Source: Clostridia bacterium
GTDB taxonomy: Bacteria > Bacillota_A > Clostridia > Christensenellales > Aristaeellaceae
DNA length: 42,315 nt
Assembly (NCBI GenBank): GCA_017464225.1
Contig: JAFUDW010000174.1
Coordinates: 1 to 42,315 of the forward strand
Direction of reading: 5' to 3'
This document shows positions 1 to 9,037 of this stretch, one piece after another; positions within the stretch are counted from its first letter, which is position 1, and each line of letters starts with the position of its first letter. The notes under the pieces are model-generated. The model did not search any database. It was not told where the DNA came from and worked only from the letters and a program-made list of their open reading frames with translations. Made by a program: the position numbers and the translations under genes.

Positions 1-1
1 A

Positions 2-13
2 ATGAAGGATTAA
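2..13 (+). CDS. 3' end of an upstream gene (last three codons)
   Basis: Only Met-Lys-Asp and a TAA stop of an upstream gene may be visible at the window edge. By the usual ctsR-mcsA-mcsB-clpC order the gene would be mcsA, but the residues here cannot show that. Its last codons contain the AAGGA that appears to serve as ribosome-binding site for the next gene, which would couple the two translationally. Confidence 0.35.
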   Translation: MKD

Positions 14-16
14 ATA

Positions 17-958
17 TTGGATGCCGCATGCGTCCTGCGGCGCAATTACGCCGATTTGCCCTTCGATGCCATGACCAATCAGGAAACGGCAAACAGGGTC
101 AACGAGCGCGCGATGGTAGCGCTTGAACGCTCGGGGGAAAGCTATGCCTATCTGCCCATGGACAGCCTGCCTGCCGAGCGCAGGGCGGAATTGGAGGAAC
201 GCCGCCTGGTTTCCCTGGATACGCGGGAAGCTGTGTGCGGCGCAGCCTATCTGCGCATGGATGAACGCGCCTGTGTGGAAACCTCGGGAGAGGATCATTT
301 AATGATCGGCGCGTATAATGAAAACGGCGACCTTTCCCATTGTTTAGGACAGTGCGCCGCCATTGAAAAATCGCTTCGGGATACAGGGCGCATGGCCATG
401 AGCAGCCGCTATGGATATCTGACGGCAAAGCCCTGCGACGCAGGTACGGGACTGCGATTTTCCGTCCGGCTGCATCTGCCCATGATCCAGATCGCCAGAC
501 AGCTTCCAGCGGCTATGAAGACTGCCGCCGAAAGCGGAGCATTTTTCCGCCTGATGGGAAACGGAATCTGCATGCTGGAAAACCGCGCGGCAATGACCGC
601 TGACATCGACGGCGTTATGGCCCGTCTGGCGGAAGGCGCGCAGAAGCTATGCTCCCAGGAGCGTATGCTGCGCTGGAGGAGCAAGGAGAAGCGGGATATC
701 GTCATTGCGGATAAGGCATGGCGTGCGTATGCCGTGGCTCAGTATGCCCTTCGGATGGGACGCGGCGAGATCATGCGTCTATGGAGCGATATGACGCTTG
801 GGCTTTCGGTGGACAGCATGCCCTATTCTCAGGCGGCGCTGGATCAACTATGGCATATTGCGCACATGCCCCAGGGAAAGCTTTTACAGGATTCAAATTT
901 ACAGCCCGATGTGGAGCGCGCGCGGCGCGTTCGGGCCTTATTCGGCGGAGGAGACTAA
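17..958 (+). CDS. mcsB: Degenerate McsB-like protein (ATP:guanido phosphotransferase fold, probable pseudokinase)
   Basis: Homologue of McsB, the protein-arginine kinase that marks proteins for ClpCP. It has 313 aa against about 350-360 usual. It starts at TTG 17, with AAGGA at 5-9 and a 7-nt spacer. The family outline is clear: N-terminal LRRN, SGEDHLMIG where NEEDHIRIQ is normal, then RYGYLTAKPCDAGTGLRFSV where the family has GYLTxCPTNxGTGLRASV, then an LHLP motif. The catalytic region is eroded. The CPTN cysteine is Lys, the Arg after EEDH is Met, the SRIRLAR phosphate-binding arginines are largely gone, and the GEGSEAxGNxFQISNQ loop is shortened and unrecognisable. In the C-terminal ERD motif the Asp is Ala. 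It directly precedes clpC (TAA then ATG). Family assignment is firm; loss of kinase activity is inferred from residues. Confidence 0.85.
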   Translation: MDAACVLRRNYADLPFDAMTNQETANRVNERAMVALERSGESYAYLPMDSLPAERRAELEERRLVSLDTREAVCGAAYLRMDERACVETSGEDHLMIGAYNENGDLSHCLGQCAAIEKSLRDTGRMAMSSRYGYLTAKPCDAGTGLRFSVRLHLPMIQIARQLPAAMKTAAESGAFFRLMGNGICMLENRAAMTADIDGVMARLAEGAQKLCSQERMLRWRSKEKRDIVIADKAWRAYAVAQYALRMGRGEIMRLWSDMTLGLSVDSMPYSQAALDQLWHIAHMPQGKLLQDSNLQPDVERARRVRALFGGGD

Positions 959-3376
959 ATGGCCATTTACGCAAAATTCAACGAGCGCGCACAGCGCGTG
1001 CTTTCGGTGGCGCAGAAAGAGGCCCAGGCAATGCGCCATCCTTATGTTGGCACCGAGCATATGCTGCTGGCCCTGGTTTGCGAGGCCAGGGACGATGTGC
1101 CAGGCCTGCCCGAAAATCTGACCGAGGATGCCGTGCGTTCGGCCATCCGTATTTTTATCGGCCAGGGCACGGGGCTTCAAAATCCTATGGAGCTGACGCC
1201 GCGGGCCAAAAAGCTGCTGGAAAACAGCGTACGCGAGGCGCAGCGGCTGGGGCATCCGTATGTCACCAGCGCTCATCTGTGGCTGGCGCTGCTCAGCGAA
1301 AGCGAAGGCGTTGCAGCTCGCATCCTCACCACGCCGGGCTGCGACAGGGAGCAGCTGCGCAGGAGCGTGCTGGGACAAATGCTCCGGGATCAGGGTCAGA
1401 AACGGAAAAAAAACGATGAAAAGCAGGATGAGGCGTCTGCGCTCAGGGATTTTGGCATGGATTTGACCGAGCGCGCTCAGCAAGGCGAGCTTGATCCGGT
1501 GGTGGGACGGGAGACGGAAATAGAACGCATCGTGCAGATCCTTTCCCGCCGTACCAAGAACAATCCCGTGCTTATCGGTGAGCCTGGCGTGGGCAAAACA
1601 GCCGTTGCCGAAGGGCTGGCTCAGCGTATCATCGCCGGCAATATTCCCGAAACGCTTACCGGAAAGCGGCTGATTTCTCTGGATGTGGGCTCGTTGGTGG
1701 CCGGGACCAAATTCCGCGGAGAATTTGAGGAAAGGCTCAAAAACCTGATGCAGGAGGTGGCCGAGGCCGGCGATGTGATTCTGTTCATCGACGAGCTTCA
1801 AAATATCATCGGCGCGGGCAAGGGCGAAGGCGCGATGGATGCCGCCAATATATTAAAGCCTGCCTTAGCGCGGGGGGATCTGCAATGCATCGGCGCTACC
1901 ACGCTGGATGAATACCGCAAGCACATCGAAAAAGACGCCGCGCTATCCCGGCGTTTCCAGCCCGTTATGGTGGAGGAGCCGTCAGCCGACGAGGCCGTTC
2001 AGATCCTGAGGGGCCTGCGTGATAAGTACGAGGCGCACCATAAGGTGCGGATCACCGACGAAGCGCTGCAGGCAGCCGTTACGCTGTCCGATCGCTATAT
2101 CAGCGACCGCTATTTGCCGGATAAGGCCGTTGACCTGATGGACGAGGCAGCCTCACGGGTACGGATCCATGCCTTCACCGCGCCGCCGGATTTAAAAGAG
2201 CAGCAGCAAAAGCTGGATTGCGTCCTGCGCGAAAAGCAAGAGGCCATCGATCATCAGGAATATGAACGCGCCGCGCGCCTGCGCGACAGCGAACATCAAT
2301 TGCGCACAGAAATCGATGAAAAGCGAGCCGAATGGGAGGAAACCAAGCTTTCCGGACGGGATGTGGTGACCGAGGAGGATATCGCGCAGGTGGTGGCTGC
2401 CTGGACGGGGATCCCGGTGAAAAAAATGACCGAGGGCGAAAGCGAGCGGCTGATGCGCTTGGAGGAAATACTGCATCAGCGGGTCGTGGGTCAGGATGAA
2501 GCTATATCTGCGGTCTGCCGCGCCATCCGCAGGGCCAGGGCAGGCCTGCAGGATCCCAAACGGCCCATCGGCTCTTTTATCTTCCTGGGCCCCACGGGCG
2601 TGGGCAAAACCGAGCTGTGCCGCGCCCTGGGCGAGGCGATGTTCGGCGATGAAAACGCGCTGATTCGTTTGGATATGAGCGAATATATGGAAAAGCATAC
2701 GGTATCCCGCATGGTTGGCGCGCCGCCAGGCTACGTCGGCTATGAAGAAGGCGGACAGCTGACTGAAGCCGTTCGCCGAAAGCCCTACAGCGTGGTGCTG
2801 TTTGATGAGATCGAGAAGGCGCATCCGGACGTGTTCAATATGCTTTTACAGATCTTGGATGACGGACGCCTGACCGACAGCAACGGCAGGGTGGTGAGCT
2901 TTCGGAACAGCATTATCGTGATGACCAGCAATGCCGGCGCTCACGCTATTAACGATGGCCGCGTGATGGGATTCGGCGGACAGGCAATGAGCAGCCAGTA
3001 TGAAGATATGAAAATGCGGGTGCTGGAGGAGCTGAAGCGCGTTTTCCGGCCTGAGTTTTTGAACCGCGTGGATGAAACGGTGGTATTTCATGCGCTGACC
3101 CAGGAGGAGATCAACAAGATCGCCGGCCTGATGCTGGGACAGATGAAAAAACGTCTGCAGGAGCTTGGCGTTACGCTGGAATATGATCAGGAGGCTGTGG
3201 CGCTCCTGGCGCAGGCTGGATTTGATGAAAAATTCGGCGCAAGGCCGCTGCGCCGCGCCATCCAGCGTCGGGTTGAGGACGCGCTCAGCGAGGAGCTGAT
3301 CGCCGGAAGGCTGAAATTGGGCGATAAGATCAAAGCCACCGCGGCGGAAAACGAACTGATATTTACAAAGGAATAA
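959..3376 (+). CDS. clpC: ATP-dependent Clp protease ATP-binding subunit ClpC
   Basis: Hsp100 unfoldase that feeds substrates to ClpP; 805 aa, the usual size. Order: double Clp-N domain (about 1-140), AAA+ 1 with Walker A GEPGVGKT at 207-214 and Walker B LFIDE, a coiled middle region with a UVR-like segment ([11 protein letters not shown], about 420-455), AAA+ 2 with GPTGVGKTE and [12 protein letters not shown], and a ClpB-D2-type C-terminus. In B. subtilis ClpC each Clp-N repeat has a GTEH motif whose Glu binds phosphoarginine. Here the first is intact (Glu33) but the second reads TSAH, with Ala105 in place of Glu. The gene starts immediately after the mcsB stop, so the two are co-translated. 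A terminator-like hairpin follows. Confidence 0.96.
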   Translation: MAIYAKFNERAQRVLSVAQKEAQAMRHPYVGTEHMLLALVCEARDDVPGLPENLTEDAVRSAIRIFIGQGTGLQNPMELTPRAKKLLENSVREAQRLGHPYVTSAHLWLALLSESEGVAARILTTPGCDREQLRRSVLGQMLRDQGQKRKKNDEKQDEASALRDFGMDLTERAQQGELDPVVGRETEIERIVQILSRRTKNNPVLIGEPGVGKTAVAEGLAQRIIAGNIPETLTGKRLISLDVGSLVAGTKFRGEFEERLKNLMQEVAEAGDVILFIDELQNIIGAGKGEGAMDAANILKPALARGDLQCIGATTLDEYRKHIEKDAALSRRFQPVMVEEPSADEAVQILRGLRDKYEAHHKVRITDEALQAAVTLSDRYISDRYLPDKAVDLMDEAASRVRIHAFTAPPDLKEQQQKLDCVLREKQEAIDHQEYERAARLRDSEHQLRTEIDEKRAEWEETKLSGRDVVTEEDIAQVVAAWTGIPVKKMTEGESERLMRLEEILHQRVVGQDEAISAVCRAIRRARAGLQDPKRPIGSFIFLGPTGVGKTELCRALGEAMFGDENALIRLDMSEYMEKHTVSRMVGAPPGYVGYEEGGQLTEAVRRKPYSVVLFDEIEKAHPDVFNMLLQILDDGRLTDSNGRVVSFRNSIIVMTSNAGAHAINDGRVMGFGGQAMSSQYEDMKMRVLEELKRVFRPEFLNRVDETVVFHALTQEEINKIAGLMLGQMKKRLQELGVTLEYDQEAVALLAQAGFDEKFGARPLRRAIQRRVEDALSEELIAGRLKLGDKIKATAAENELIFTKE

Positions 3377-3383
3377 AAAACAA

Positions 3384-3412
3384 GCCGGGAGCGCGAAGCT
3401 TCCGGCCTTTGC
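3384..3412 (+). terminator. Probable intrinsic terminator after clpC
   Basis: Nine-bp stem GCCGGGAGC/GCTTCCGGC (one G-T pair) with loop GCGAA, followed by a short CTTTG tail. It lies 7 bp past the clpC stop. The U-tract is weak. Confidence 0.55.
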
Positions 3413-3469
3413 ATATATGGAAATCAATCGCATAAGATGTATCATTACCAACCATATGCGAGGGATCGG

Positions 3470-4042
3470 ATGAGCGCTGTGCTTTTCTTCATGATCGTAT
3501 GCGGGACGGGGTATGCGGCCTGTACGGGAAACCTGACGAGAGCGGCGGATGCGGCGCTGGAGGCTGGAAAGGACGCGTGGGAAACGTCGGTTGGACTGCT
3601 GGGTGGTTTTATCCTTTTCGGAGGGATCGTTGCCATTTTGGAGGAGGCGGGAGCGGTTTCCTGGCTTCGCCGACGGCTGCGTGCGCCTCTGCGGTGGCTG
3701 TTTGGCGGGCAGGCCACGCCGGAGGCTATGGAGGCTGTTGCTATGAACCTGTCGGCCAATATGCTGGGCCTTGGCAATGCCGCCACACCTATGGGCATGC
3801 GCGCGGCGAGGCTGCTGACGCCGGAAAACGCCAAATTGCCTTCCGCTGCGCTTTGCATGCTGCTGGTGATCAATTCCACATCGGTGCAGCTTTTTCCCAC
3901 CAGCGTGGTTGCTCTGCGCAGCGCCACGGGAAGCGCGCAGCCGGATGTCATTGCGCTTCCAAGCTTGGCTGCCAGCGCGGTATCCACGCTGATCGGCATT
4001 TTGCTGTGCAAGCTGATTGAAAAAGGAAGTACAACGCCGTGA
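3470..4042 (+). CDS. spmA: Spore maturation protein A (nucleoside-recognition Gate domain membrane protein)
   Basis: SpmA-family integral membrane protein. SpmA and SpmB are needed for proper dehydration of the spore core in Bacillus and clostridia. Family signatures are visible: an N-terminal hydrophobic segment followed by CTGNLTRA, then NLSANMLGLGNAATPMGMRA and a VINSTSVQLFPTSVVALR stretch. I chose ATG 3470 because AGGG at 3461-3464 sits 5 nt upstream and the protein then begins like SpmA of Bacillus. ATG 3437 adds 11 residues but has no ribosome-binding site. The stop overlaps the spmB start (GTGA), so the two are coupled. Confidence 0.9.
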   Translation: MSAVLFFMIVCGTGYAACTGNLTRAADAALEAGKDAWETSVGLLGGFILFGGIVAILEEAGAVSWLRRRLRAPLRWLFGGQATPEAMEAVAMNLSANMLGLGNAATPMGMRAARLLTPENAKLPSAALCMLLVINSTSVQLFPTSVVALRSATGSAQPDVIALPSLAASAVSTLIGILLCKLIEKGSTTP

Positions 4043-4527
4043 TCGCCTGGATTGTGCTGGGCACGGCGGTTTTGGGATACTGGAAACGGGTGGATCTGTT
4101 CCAGGCCTTTTCCCGAGGCGCGGAGGATGGGCTTAAAAATGCCTTTCAGATCGTTCCCTGCCTGGCTTCCACCTTCATGGCGCTGCGGATCATGGAAAGC
4201 GGCGGACTGACAGACGCACTGTGCAGAATTGCTGAACCCATAGCCCGTTTACTGGGATTGCCCGGAGGGACGGCGCCTCTGCTGCTTCTCCGGCCGCTTT
4301 CGGGGTCGGCGTCTTTGGCGCTTCTCCGGGATATCCTGGCGCGATATGGACCTGATAGCAGAACAGGACTTGTGGCCAGCGCCATGATGGGATCAGGAGA
4401 AACGGTGCTCTATACCTGCGCCGTGTATCTATCGGCGGCGGGCATTCGTAAAAGCAGATATGTGATCCCTGTTTCGCTGGCTGGATGGCTGGCGGGATGT
4501 GTTGTTTCCGGTTTCTTTTTCAGGTGA
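4039..4527 (+). CDS. spmB: Spore maturation protein B
   Basis: SpmB-family membrane protein, 162 aa, partner of SpmA in spore-core dehydration. It has four to five hydrophobic segments, a GAEDGLKNAFQIVPCL stretch typical of the Gate domain, and MMGSGETVLYTCAVY near the C-terminus, the usual GSGETTFYVxAVY signature of SpmB. It starts with GTG overlapping the last bases of spmA. Slightly shorter than the Bacillus protein (about 178 aa). The strong promoter just downstream belongs to the next gene. Confidence 0.9.
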   Translation: MIAWIVLGTAVLGYWKRVDLFQAFSRGAEDGLKNAFQIVPCLASTFMALRIMESGGLTDALCRIAEPIARLLGLPGGTAPLLLLRPLSGSASLALLRDILARYGPDSRTGLVASAMMGSGETVLYTCAVYLSAAGIRKSRYVIPVSLAGWLAGCVVSGFFFR

Positions 4528-4534
4528 ATCTCCC

Positions 4535-4562
4535 TTGACACGCGGCCGGAGCTAAGTATAAT
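4535..4562 (+). promoter_or_regulatory. Sigma-A promoter for the pseudouridine synthase-HAD pair
   Basis: Perfect TTGACA (4535-4540) and TATAAT (4557-4562) with a 16-bp spacer. Transcription would start near 4569, giving a short leader before GTG 4587. Confidence 0.85.
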
Positions 4563-4586
4563 AATATTGTTAATTTTGTTAACCGG

Positions 4587-5480
4587 GTGAGAAATGTGTA
4601 CCGATATGCCGTTACTGCGCCGCAGCATGTTCCGCGGGTGACCCTGGCGGTTTTTGCCAGACACGCTTTTTCTTTGCTGCCCCCAAACGTGCTGCGGCAA
4701 GCTTTTTCCGCCCGGGATGTAAAAATGGACGGCATACGATGCGGCGGGGACGCGCAGATCATGCCTGGGGCAGAAGTGGCGGTATATACGCCGTATCACG
4801 CCGAGCTGCCCGTTGTATTTGAAAACGATCGGTTGCTTGCCGTCGATAAGCCGGCGGGCGTCAGCTGCGATGCAGACGCTTTCGGCAGCATGACAGCGCT
4901 GGACTGGGCCAGGCTTCAGGCGGACGGCGCGTATGAACCGCTGATGTGCCATCGCCTGGATAATCCAACCAGCGGCCTGCTGCTGATGGCAAAGGATGAG
5001 GAGACGCAGCGGGCATTGATGGATATGTTCGCCGGGCATGAAGCCAATAAAACCTACGCTTGCCTGGTGCGCGGCGCGCCGGTTCCGCCTGCTGCCCTAT
5101 GCTCGGCATGGCTGCGAAAGGATGCCGCGCATTCCCGGGTGAAGGTAACGCTGCGGGAAGCTCCCGGCGCAAAGCGCATCGAAACGGCTTATCAGACGCT
5201 TCATACAGGTCCCGTATCGCTGCTCAGCGTTACGCTGCTGACAGGGCGAACGCATCAGATCAGAGCGCATATGGCTGCCCTCGGGCATCCTGTGCTGGGA
5301 GATGATCTCTATGGAGACCGGAATTTCAATAAAAAATACGGGAATGGCGCACTGATGCTCCGTTCGGTGGGATTAACGGTCCAGACCCATGGAAAAATTC
5401 CCGAAATCGACGGATTAGCGCTCCGCGTTCCCCAGCGATTGGATGAAATCCTCTCCAGGATAGAACAGAAAGCAAAATAA
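4587..5480 (+). CDS. RluA/RluD-family RNA pseudouridine synthase
   Basis: Isomerises uridine to pseudouridine in rRNA or tRNA; cytoplasmic. 297 aa. It has a degenerate S4-like N-terminus (about 15-70, with LRQAFSARDVKMDG), then the catalytic domain: LLAVDKPAGVSCDAD, MCHRLDNPTSGLLLMAK (HRLD with the catalytic Asp), KTYACLVRG, and GRTHQIRAHMAALGHPVLGDDLYG. GTG 4587 is the assumed start; GTG 4596 is an alternative and neither has a strong ribosome-binding site. Target site is unknown, so no rlu letter is given. A HAD gene follows after 24 bp, likely in the same transcript. Confidence 0.9.
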   Translation: MRNVYRYAVTAPQHVPRVTLAVFARHAFSLLPPNVLRQAFSARDVKMDGIRCGGDAQIMPGAEVAVYTPYHAELPVVFENDRLLAVDKPAGVSCDADAFGSMTALDWARLQADGAYEPLMCHRLDNPTSGLLLMAKDEETQRALMDMFAGHEANKTYACLVRGAPVPPAALCSAWLRKDAAHSRVKVTLREAPGAKRIETAYQTLHTGPVSLLSVTLLTGRTHQIRAHMAALGHPVLGDDLYGDRNFNKKYGNGALMLRSVGLTVQTHGKIPEIDGLALRVPQRLDEILSRIEQKAK

Positions 5481-5504
5481 ATCCAACCACCAAAGAGGCT
5501 TTAC

Positions 5505-6317
5505 GTGAAAAAAGAACTGATCCGCATGATTGTATCCGATATAGACGGCACGATGCTCCATAGCGACGGCACCATGAGCGAATATACCGTCCAGGTGATC
5601 CATCGGGCGCAGGAGAAGGGCATCCTGTTTACGGTTTGCAGCGGACGTTTTCCGGAACATGCGCACGCCCTGCTAAAAAACTATGGCATCTTCTGTCCTG
5701 TATGCGGGAACAACGGCGTAACGCTTTGGGATGCAAGGTCGAATACAGTGCTAAAGGATCATCTGATCAGCCCTGAAGCCGTGCGGGCCATATGGAGCAG
5801 CGCCTGTGAAATGCGGCTTTCCTGCATCATCTTTGGCCGCGGGTTTGTGGCTTCCAGCGATGAAACGGCCTATCGGATGGCACAGGGACGCTTTACCGAT
5901 GTGCTCAAAAGAGAATACGGCATCGCGTACACCGTGGGAAGGGAAGCCGTCGAAAAAGCCCTAAAAATGCCAGTCAACAAGTTTTATTTTTATCATCTGG
6001 CGGAAAGTGAAAAAGCGGTGTTCATATCCATTCCCGGCATTACCGTCACGTCGTCGGGACATCAAAATGCCGAAATCATTCCCGCCGGCTGCAATAAAGC
6101 CGGAGGCGTGGTGGAAATGGCCGGATCATACGGCGTCGATCTAAAGCATGTGATGACCATCGGGGATTATGAAAACGATTTGCCCATGCTCACCTCCGTG
6201 GGATTGGGCGTTGCCATGGGAAACGCCAGCGAAGCAGTCAAAGCCAAGGTTCGGTATGTGACCGATACCAACGATCGGGATGGCATGGCCAAAGCCATTG
6301 AAAGGTTTGTTTTATAA
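5505..6317 (+). CDS. Cof-type HAD-superfamily phosphatase
   Basis: Mg-dependent phosphatase of the Cof/IIB subfamily (sugar phosphates or similar small metabolites). Motif I is VSDIDGTMLH at about 9-18 (nucleophile Asp and DxD), motif II lies in VCSGRF, and motif IV is IGDYENDLPML with GVAMGNASEAVKAKA-like sequence following. 270 aa, family length. GTG start 5505 follows AAAGAGG (5492-5498) by 6 nt. Second gene of the operon with the pseudouridine synthase; ends at a strong bidirectional terminator. Substrate unknown. Confidence 0.9.
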   Translation: MKKELIRMIVSDIDGTMLHSDGTMSEYTVQVIHRAQEKGILFTVCSGRFPEHAHALLKNYGIFCPVCGNNGVTLWDARSNTVLKDHLISPEAVRAIWSSACEMRLSCIIFGRGFVASSDETAYRMAQGRFTDVLKREYGIAYTVGREAVEKALKMPVNKFYFYHLAESEKAVFISIPGITVTSSGHQNAEIIPAGCNKAGGVVEMAGSYGVDLKHVMTIGDYENDLPMLTSVGLGVAMGNASEAVKAKVRYVTDTNDRDGMAKAIERFVL

Positions 6318-6320
6318 AGC

Positions 6321-6365
6321 AACGATCCTCCGTCCGACAATCCGGACTGGAGGATCGTTCTTTTA
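6321..6365. terminator. Bidirectional intrinsic terminator between convergent genes
   Basis: Long stem AACGATCCTCC...GGAGGATCGTT with an inner GTCCG/CGGAC pairing, then TTCTTTTATT on the plus strand and an A/T-rich flank on the other side. It separates the HAD gene (plus) from yigZ (minus). Confidence 0.85.
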
Positions 6366-6992
6366 TTCGGGCCAGGGATAAAACAGCTCATCCGCCTGCA
6401 GGTACTCCGCCCGCCCGTCTGTCAGCGCAGTGAGCTTTTCACAAATCGTCTCACGATCTTTTTCGCGGATCATCAGCGTGGCTTCCACCGACGCCTGATA
6501 ATCGGCGTTTTCCAGGATGACCGGGAGCGACTGCAAAGCGTAATTGAATTTATCCCACAGGGGATAAGGAATATCAAACAGCATGCGGGCCGTTTTTTCC
6601 ATGACTGAAACCTGCGCGGCATCCAGGGCGATCGCACAGCCTTTGGTATACGCGCGCACCAGCCCCCCGGCGCCCAGCAGCACTCCGCCAAAGTAGCGCG
6701 TCACTACTACGCAGCAGTTGACTACGCCGCGGCTTTTCAGCACCTCCATCATAGGCAGTCCCGCCGTTCCGCCGGGCTCGCCATCGTCGCTGTAGCGCAT
6801 GATGCCGGCATTGGCGCCGATCACATAGGCGTAACAGTTATGGGTGGCGTCCCGATGCTTTTCGCGGATCCTTTTGAGAAATGCGAGGGCGTCTTCCTCG
6901 GTTTCGCAGGGACAGGCATAGCCGATGAAGCGGCTTTTATTGATGATGAACTCATCCTGCGCTTCCCGCTTGATGGTTTTGTAGCTCGTCAT
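6363..6992 (-). CDS. yigZ: YigZ/IMPACT family protein (UPF0029)
   Basis: 209 aa. Contains the family signature SDDGEPGGTAG followed by VVVTRYFGGVLLGAGGLVRAY, and a smaller C-terminal domain (about 140-205, DUF1949-like). Known members are small nucleic-acid- or translation-associated proteins of unclear biochemical role. The start at 6992 (MTSYKTIK) matches the family N-terminus; a longer upstream reading is not supported. Its ATG overlaps the stop of the preceding methyltransferase 3' fragment (ATGA). It is the last gene of the T-box operon. Confidence 0.92.
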   Translation of the reverse strand: MTSYKTIKREAQDEFIINKSRFIGYACPCETEEDALAFLKRIREKHRDATHNCYAYVIGANAGIMRYSDDGEPGGTAGLPMMEVLKSRGVVNCCVVVTRYFGGVLLGAGGLVRAYTKGCAIALDAAQVSVMEKTARMLFDIPYPLWDKFNYALQSLPVILENADYQASVEATLMIREKDRETICEKLTALTDGRAEYLQADELFYPWPE

Positions 6993-7258
6993 TTTTTCAA
7001 TATATCCAATACGTGATTGCTGACGCCGATGATATCCTGACGCTCGCAAATGGAATAATGATAGCTCAGAAAAGCCTGAAAAACGGGCTCGGGCCAGCTG
7101 TTGATGCGGTCTCGCATATAATTGGCAAAGGTGTCCGCACCTACCAGCTGGGCCCGTTTCAGACCGCATAGAGCGTTCAGCCGTTCAATATCCTCCGTGC
7201 GTACCATTTCAAAAAGATCGGCCGGTGCGGAAATGCATTGATAATCTGCCGTCAGCAT
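6989..7258 (-). pseudogene. C-terminal part of the SAM methyltransferase (after frameshift)
   Basis: 89 codons beginning MLTADYQC and ending VSNHVLDILKK. The content (DLFEMVRTEDIERLN, a YHYSICERQDIIGVSNHVLDI tail) is what I expect after the MNEATM...QNMMDCL region of this SAM-methyltransferase type. It overlaps the upstream part by 7 bp in a different frame. It is therefore most likely the displaced C-terminus, not an independent gene, though re-initiation at its ATG is possible. Confidence 0.7.
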
Positions 7259-7773
7259 GTTTTTTCAAGGCAATCCATCATATTCTGTCCGTCGCCCTGG
7301 AAACAAAACTGGATCATGGTGGCTTCGTTCATGCAATATGCCGCGAAGATTGTTCCGTCCTTTTTGACAACGCGTTTCGCTTCGTTCAGCGCGGCGCATT
7401 TATCGGCATCGCTGTACAGATGGTACAGCGGGCCCAGCACAAGCACGGCGTCAAAGCTGTCGTCGTCAAACGCTGAAAGATCCATGGCGTTGCCCTGATG
7501 GATATCGATATCATCGCCGGATTTCAGCTGGTTTTTGAAAACGTCGATATTATGCTGTATCAGCTCCACAGCGGTGATATGATGGCCCGCACGGGCAAGG
7601 GCGATGGAATATCGCCCTGTCCCCGCGCCAACTTCCAGAATACGACTGCCGGGCTGAACATAGCGTTCAATATAGCGCATGGTCGTCAGATATTCCACGC
7701 GGCCATGATTGGACAGCAGCCGAGCGTTTTCGTCTCTGCTGTTATAATAGGCTTCCAAATAACCGTATTCCAT
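7252..7773 (-). pseudogene. Class I SAM-dependent methyltransferase, N-terminal part, cut by a frameshift
   Basis: Rossmann-fold methyltransferase with the SAM-binding motif ILEVGAGTGRYSIALARAG, acidic loop VELIQHN, NAMDLSAFDDDSFD and VLVLGPLYHL. ATG 7773 (MEYGYLEAYYN) has GGGAG five nt upstream; ATG 7785 is an alternative. The reading frame ends early, just after CLEKTC, inside a run of six A (gene strand; T6 at 7260-7265). One extra A would join it to the next fragment and give a protein of about 260 aa. It follows tyrS in the T-box operon. Substrate unknown. Confidence 0.8.
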
Positions 7774-7785
7774 AGCGTCTCCCAT

Positions 7786-9009
7786 TTAGATCAGCAGCAG
7801 ACGGCAGTAGCTCTTCTTTCCCTTGCGCAGCAGCAGTCCTTCTGTGCCGATCATATCGGCGGTGATCACATAGTCAATATCGGTGATCTTGCTTTCGCCC
7901 ACGGTGGCTCCGCCCTGCTGTACCAGCTTACGGGCCTCGCCGCGGCTGGTGCACAGACCGCAGTCGTTTAGGATGGTGGTCAGGCGGCCGTCGGCGCTCA
8001 GCTGATCGCGGGTCACCTCATAGCTGGGCACGTCCCCGCTGGAGGCGCCGCCGCCAAACAGGCTGCTGGCGGCCTGCTGCGCTTTGAGGGCCTCTTCCTC
8101 ACCGTGCACCAGCTTGGTGCATTCAAAGGCCAGCACCTTTTTAGCCTCGTTGATTTCCTGACCCTCCAGGGCGCTCAGGCGGCGGACTTCATCCATGGGC
8201 AGGAAGGTGAGCAGCGCCAGGCATTTGCCCACGTCGGGATCGGCGATATTGCGCCAGTACTGGTAGAAGTCATAGGGGGAGCACAGGTCAGCGTCCAGCC
8301 AAAGCGCGCCCTTTTCGGTTTTGCCCATCTTTTTGCCTTCATGGTTCATCAGCAGCTTAAAGGTACAGGCATAGGCGTCCTCATGTTCCTTGCGGCGGAT
8401 CAGATCGGCGCCCGCCAGCATGTTGCTCCACTGATCGTCACCGCCCATTTCCAAACGGCAGCCGTAGTGCTTGAACAGCTGCAGGAAATCGTAGCTCTGC
8501 ATCAGCATATAGTTGAATTCCAGGAAGGTGAGCCCGCGCTCCAGGCGCTGCTTGTAGCATTCGGCGGTCAGCATGCGGTTTACCGAGAACAGGCTGCCGA
8601 TATCGCGGATGAAATCGATATATCCCATGCCGCGCAGCCAGTCGGCATTGTTGACGATCAAAGCTTTGTCGTCGCCGAATTCGATAAAGCGGGACAGCTG
8701 GTTTTTGATGCAGGCTACGTTGCGATCGATGGTTTCCACGGTCATCATTTTGCGCATGTCGGTTTTGCCGCTGGGGTCGCCGATCATGGCGGTGGCGCCG
8801 CCTACCAGCGCGATGGGTTTATGGCCTGCCCGCTGCATGTGCGCCATGGCGATGATGGGGATAAAATGGCCAAAGTGCAGGCTGGTTGCAGTGGGGTCAA
8901 AGCCAACGTAGAAGGGGGTGGATTCGCGCTCCAGCTGTTTGTACAGATCGTCCTCAAAGGTCACCTGGGCGATAAATCCGCGTTCCTTGAGCGTATCAAG
9001 AATGTGCAT
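7786..9009 (-). CDS. tyrS: Tyrosyl-tRNA synthetase
   Basis: Class I synthetase that charges tRNA-Tyr; 407 aa. HIGH-type motif HFGH at 45-48, TyrRS-type KMSKS variant KMGKT at 227-231, tyrosine-pocket region [22 protein letters not shown], and a C-terminal S4 RNA-binding domain (about 345-405). ATG 9009 follows an AGGAGG-like site. It lies 28 bp downstream of the aminotransferase and is expected to be controlled by the same Tyr-specifier T-box leader. Confidence 0.97.
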   Translation of the reverse strand: MHILDTLKERGFIAQVTFEDDLYKQLERESTPFYVGFDPTATSLHFGHFIPIIAMAHMQRAGHKPIALVGGATAMIGDPSGKTDMRKMMTVETIDRNVACIKNQLSRFIEFGDDKALIVNNADWLRGMGYIDFIRDIGSLFSVNRMLTAECYKQRLERGLTFLEFNYMLMQSYDFLQLFKHYGCRLEMGGDDQWSNMLAGADLIRRKEHEDAYACTFKLLMNHEGKKMGKTEKGALWLDADLCSPYDFYQYWRNIADPDVGKCLALLTFLPMDEVRRLSALEGQEINEAKKVLAFECTKLVHGEEEALKAQQAASSLFGGGASSGDVPSYEVTRDQLSADGRLTTILNDCGLCTSRGEARKLVQQGGATVGESKITDIDYVITADMIGTEGLLLRKGKKSYCRLLLI

Positions 9010-9037
9010 AGGGGTGTTCCTCCTTGTAATAATCTTT

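Noticed and set aside
3413..3438. Sigma-E-like promoter before spmA
   Set aside because: CATAAGAT (3431-3438) resembles a -10 of mother-cell promoters, but the -35 spacing is short and the match is weak.
7252..7270. Programmed -1 frameshift at AAAAAAC in the methyltransferase
   Set aside because: In the zero frame the codons are GAA-AAA-ACA, so the heptamer is not in the X-XXY-YYZ phase; no stimulatory hairpin was evident. Simple loss of one A explains it better, though slippage is not excluded.
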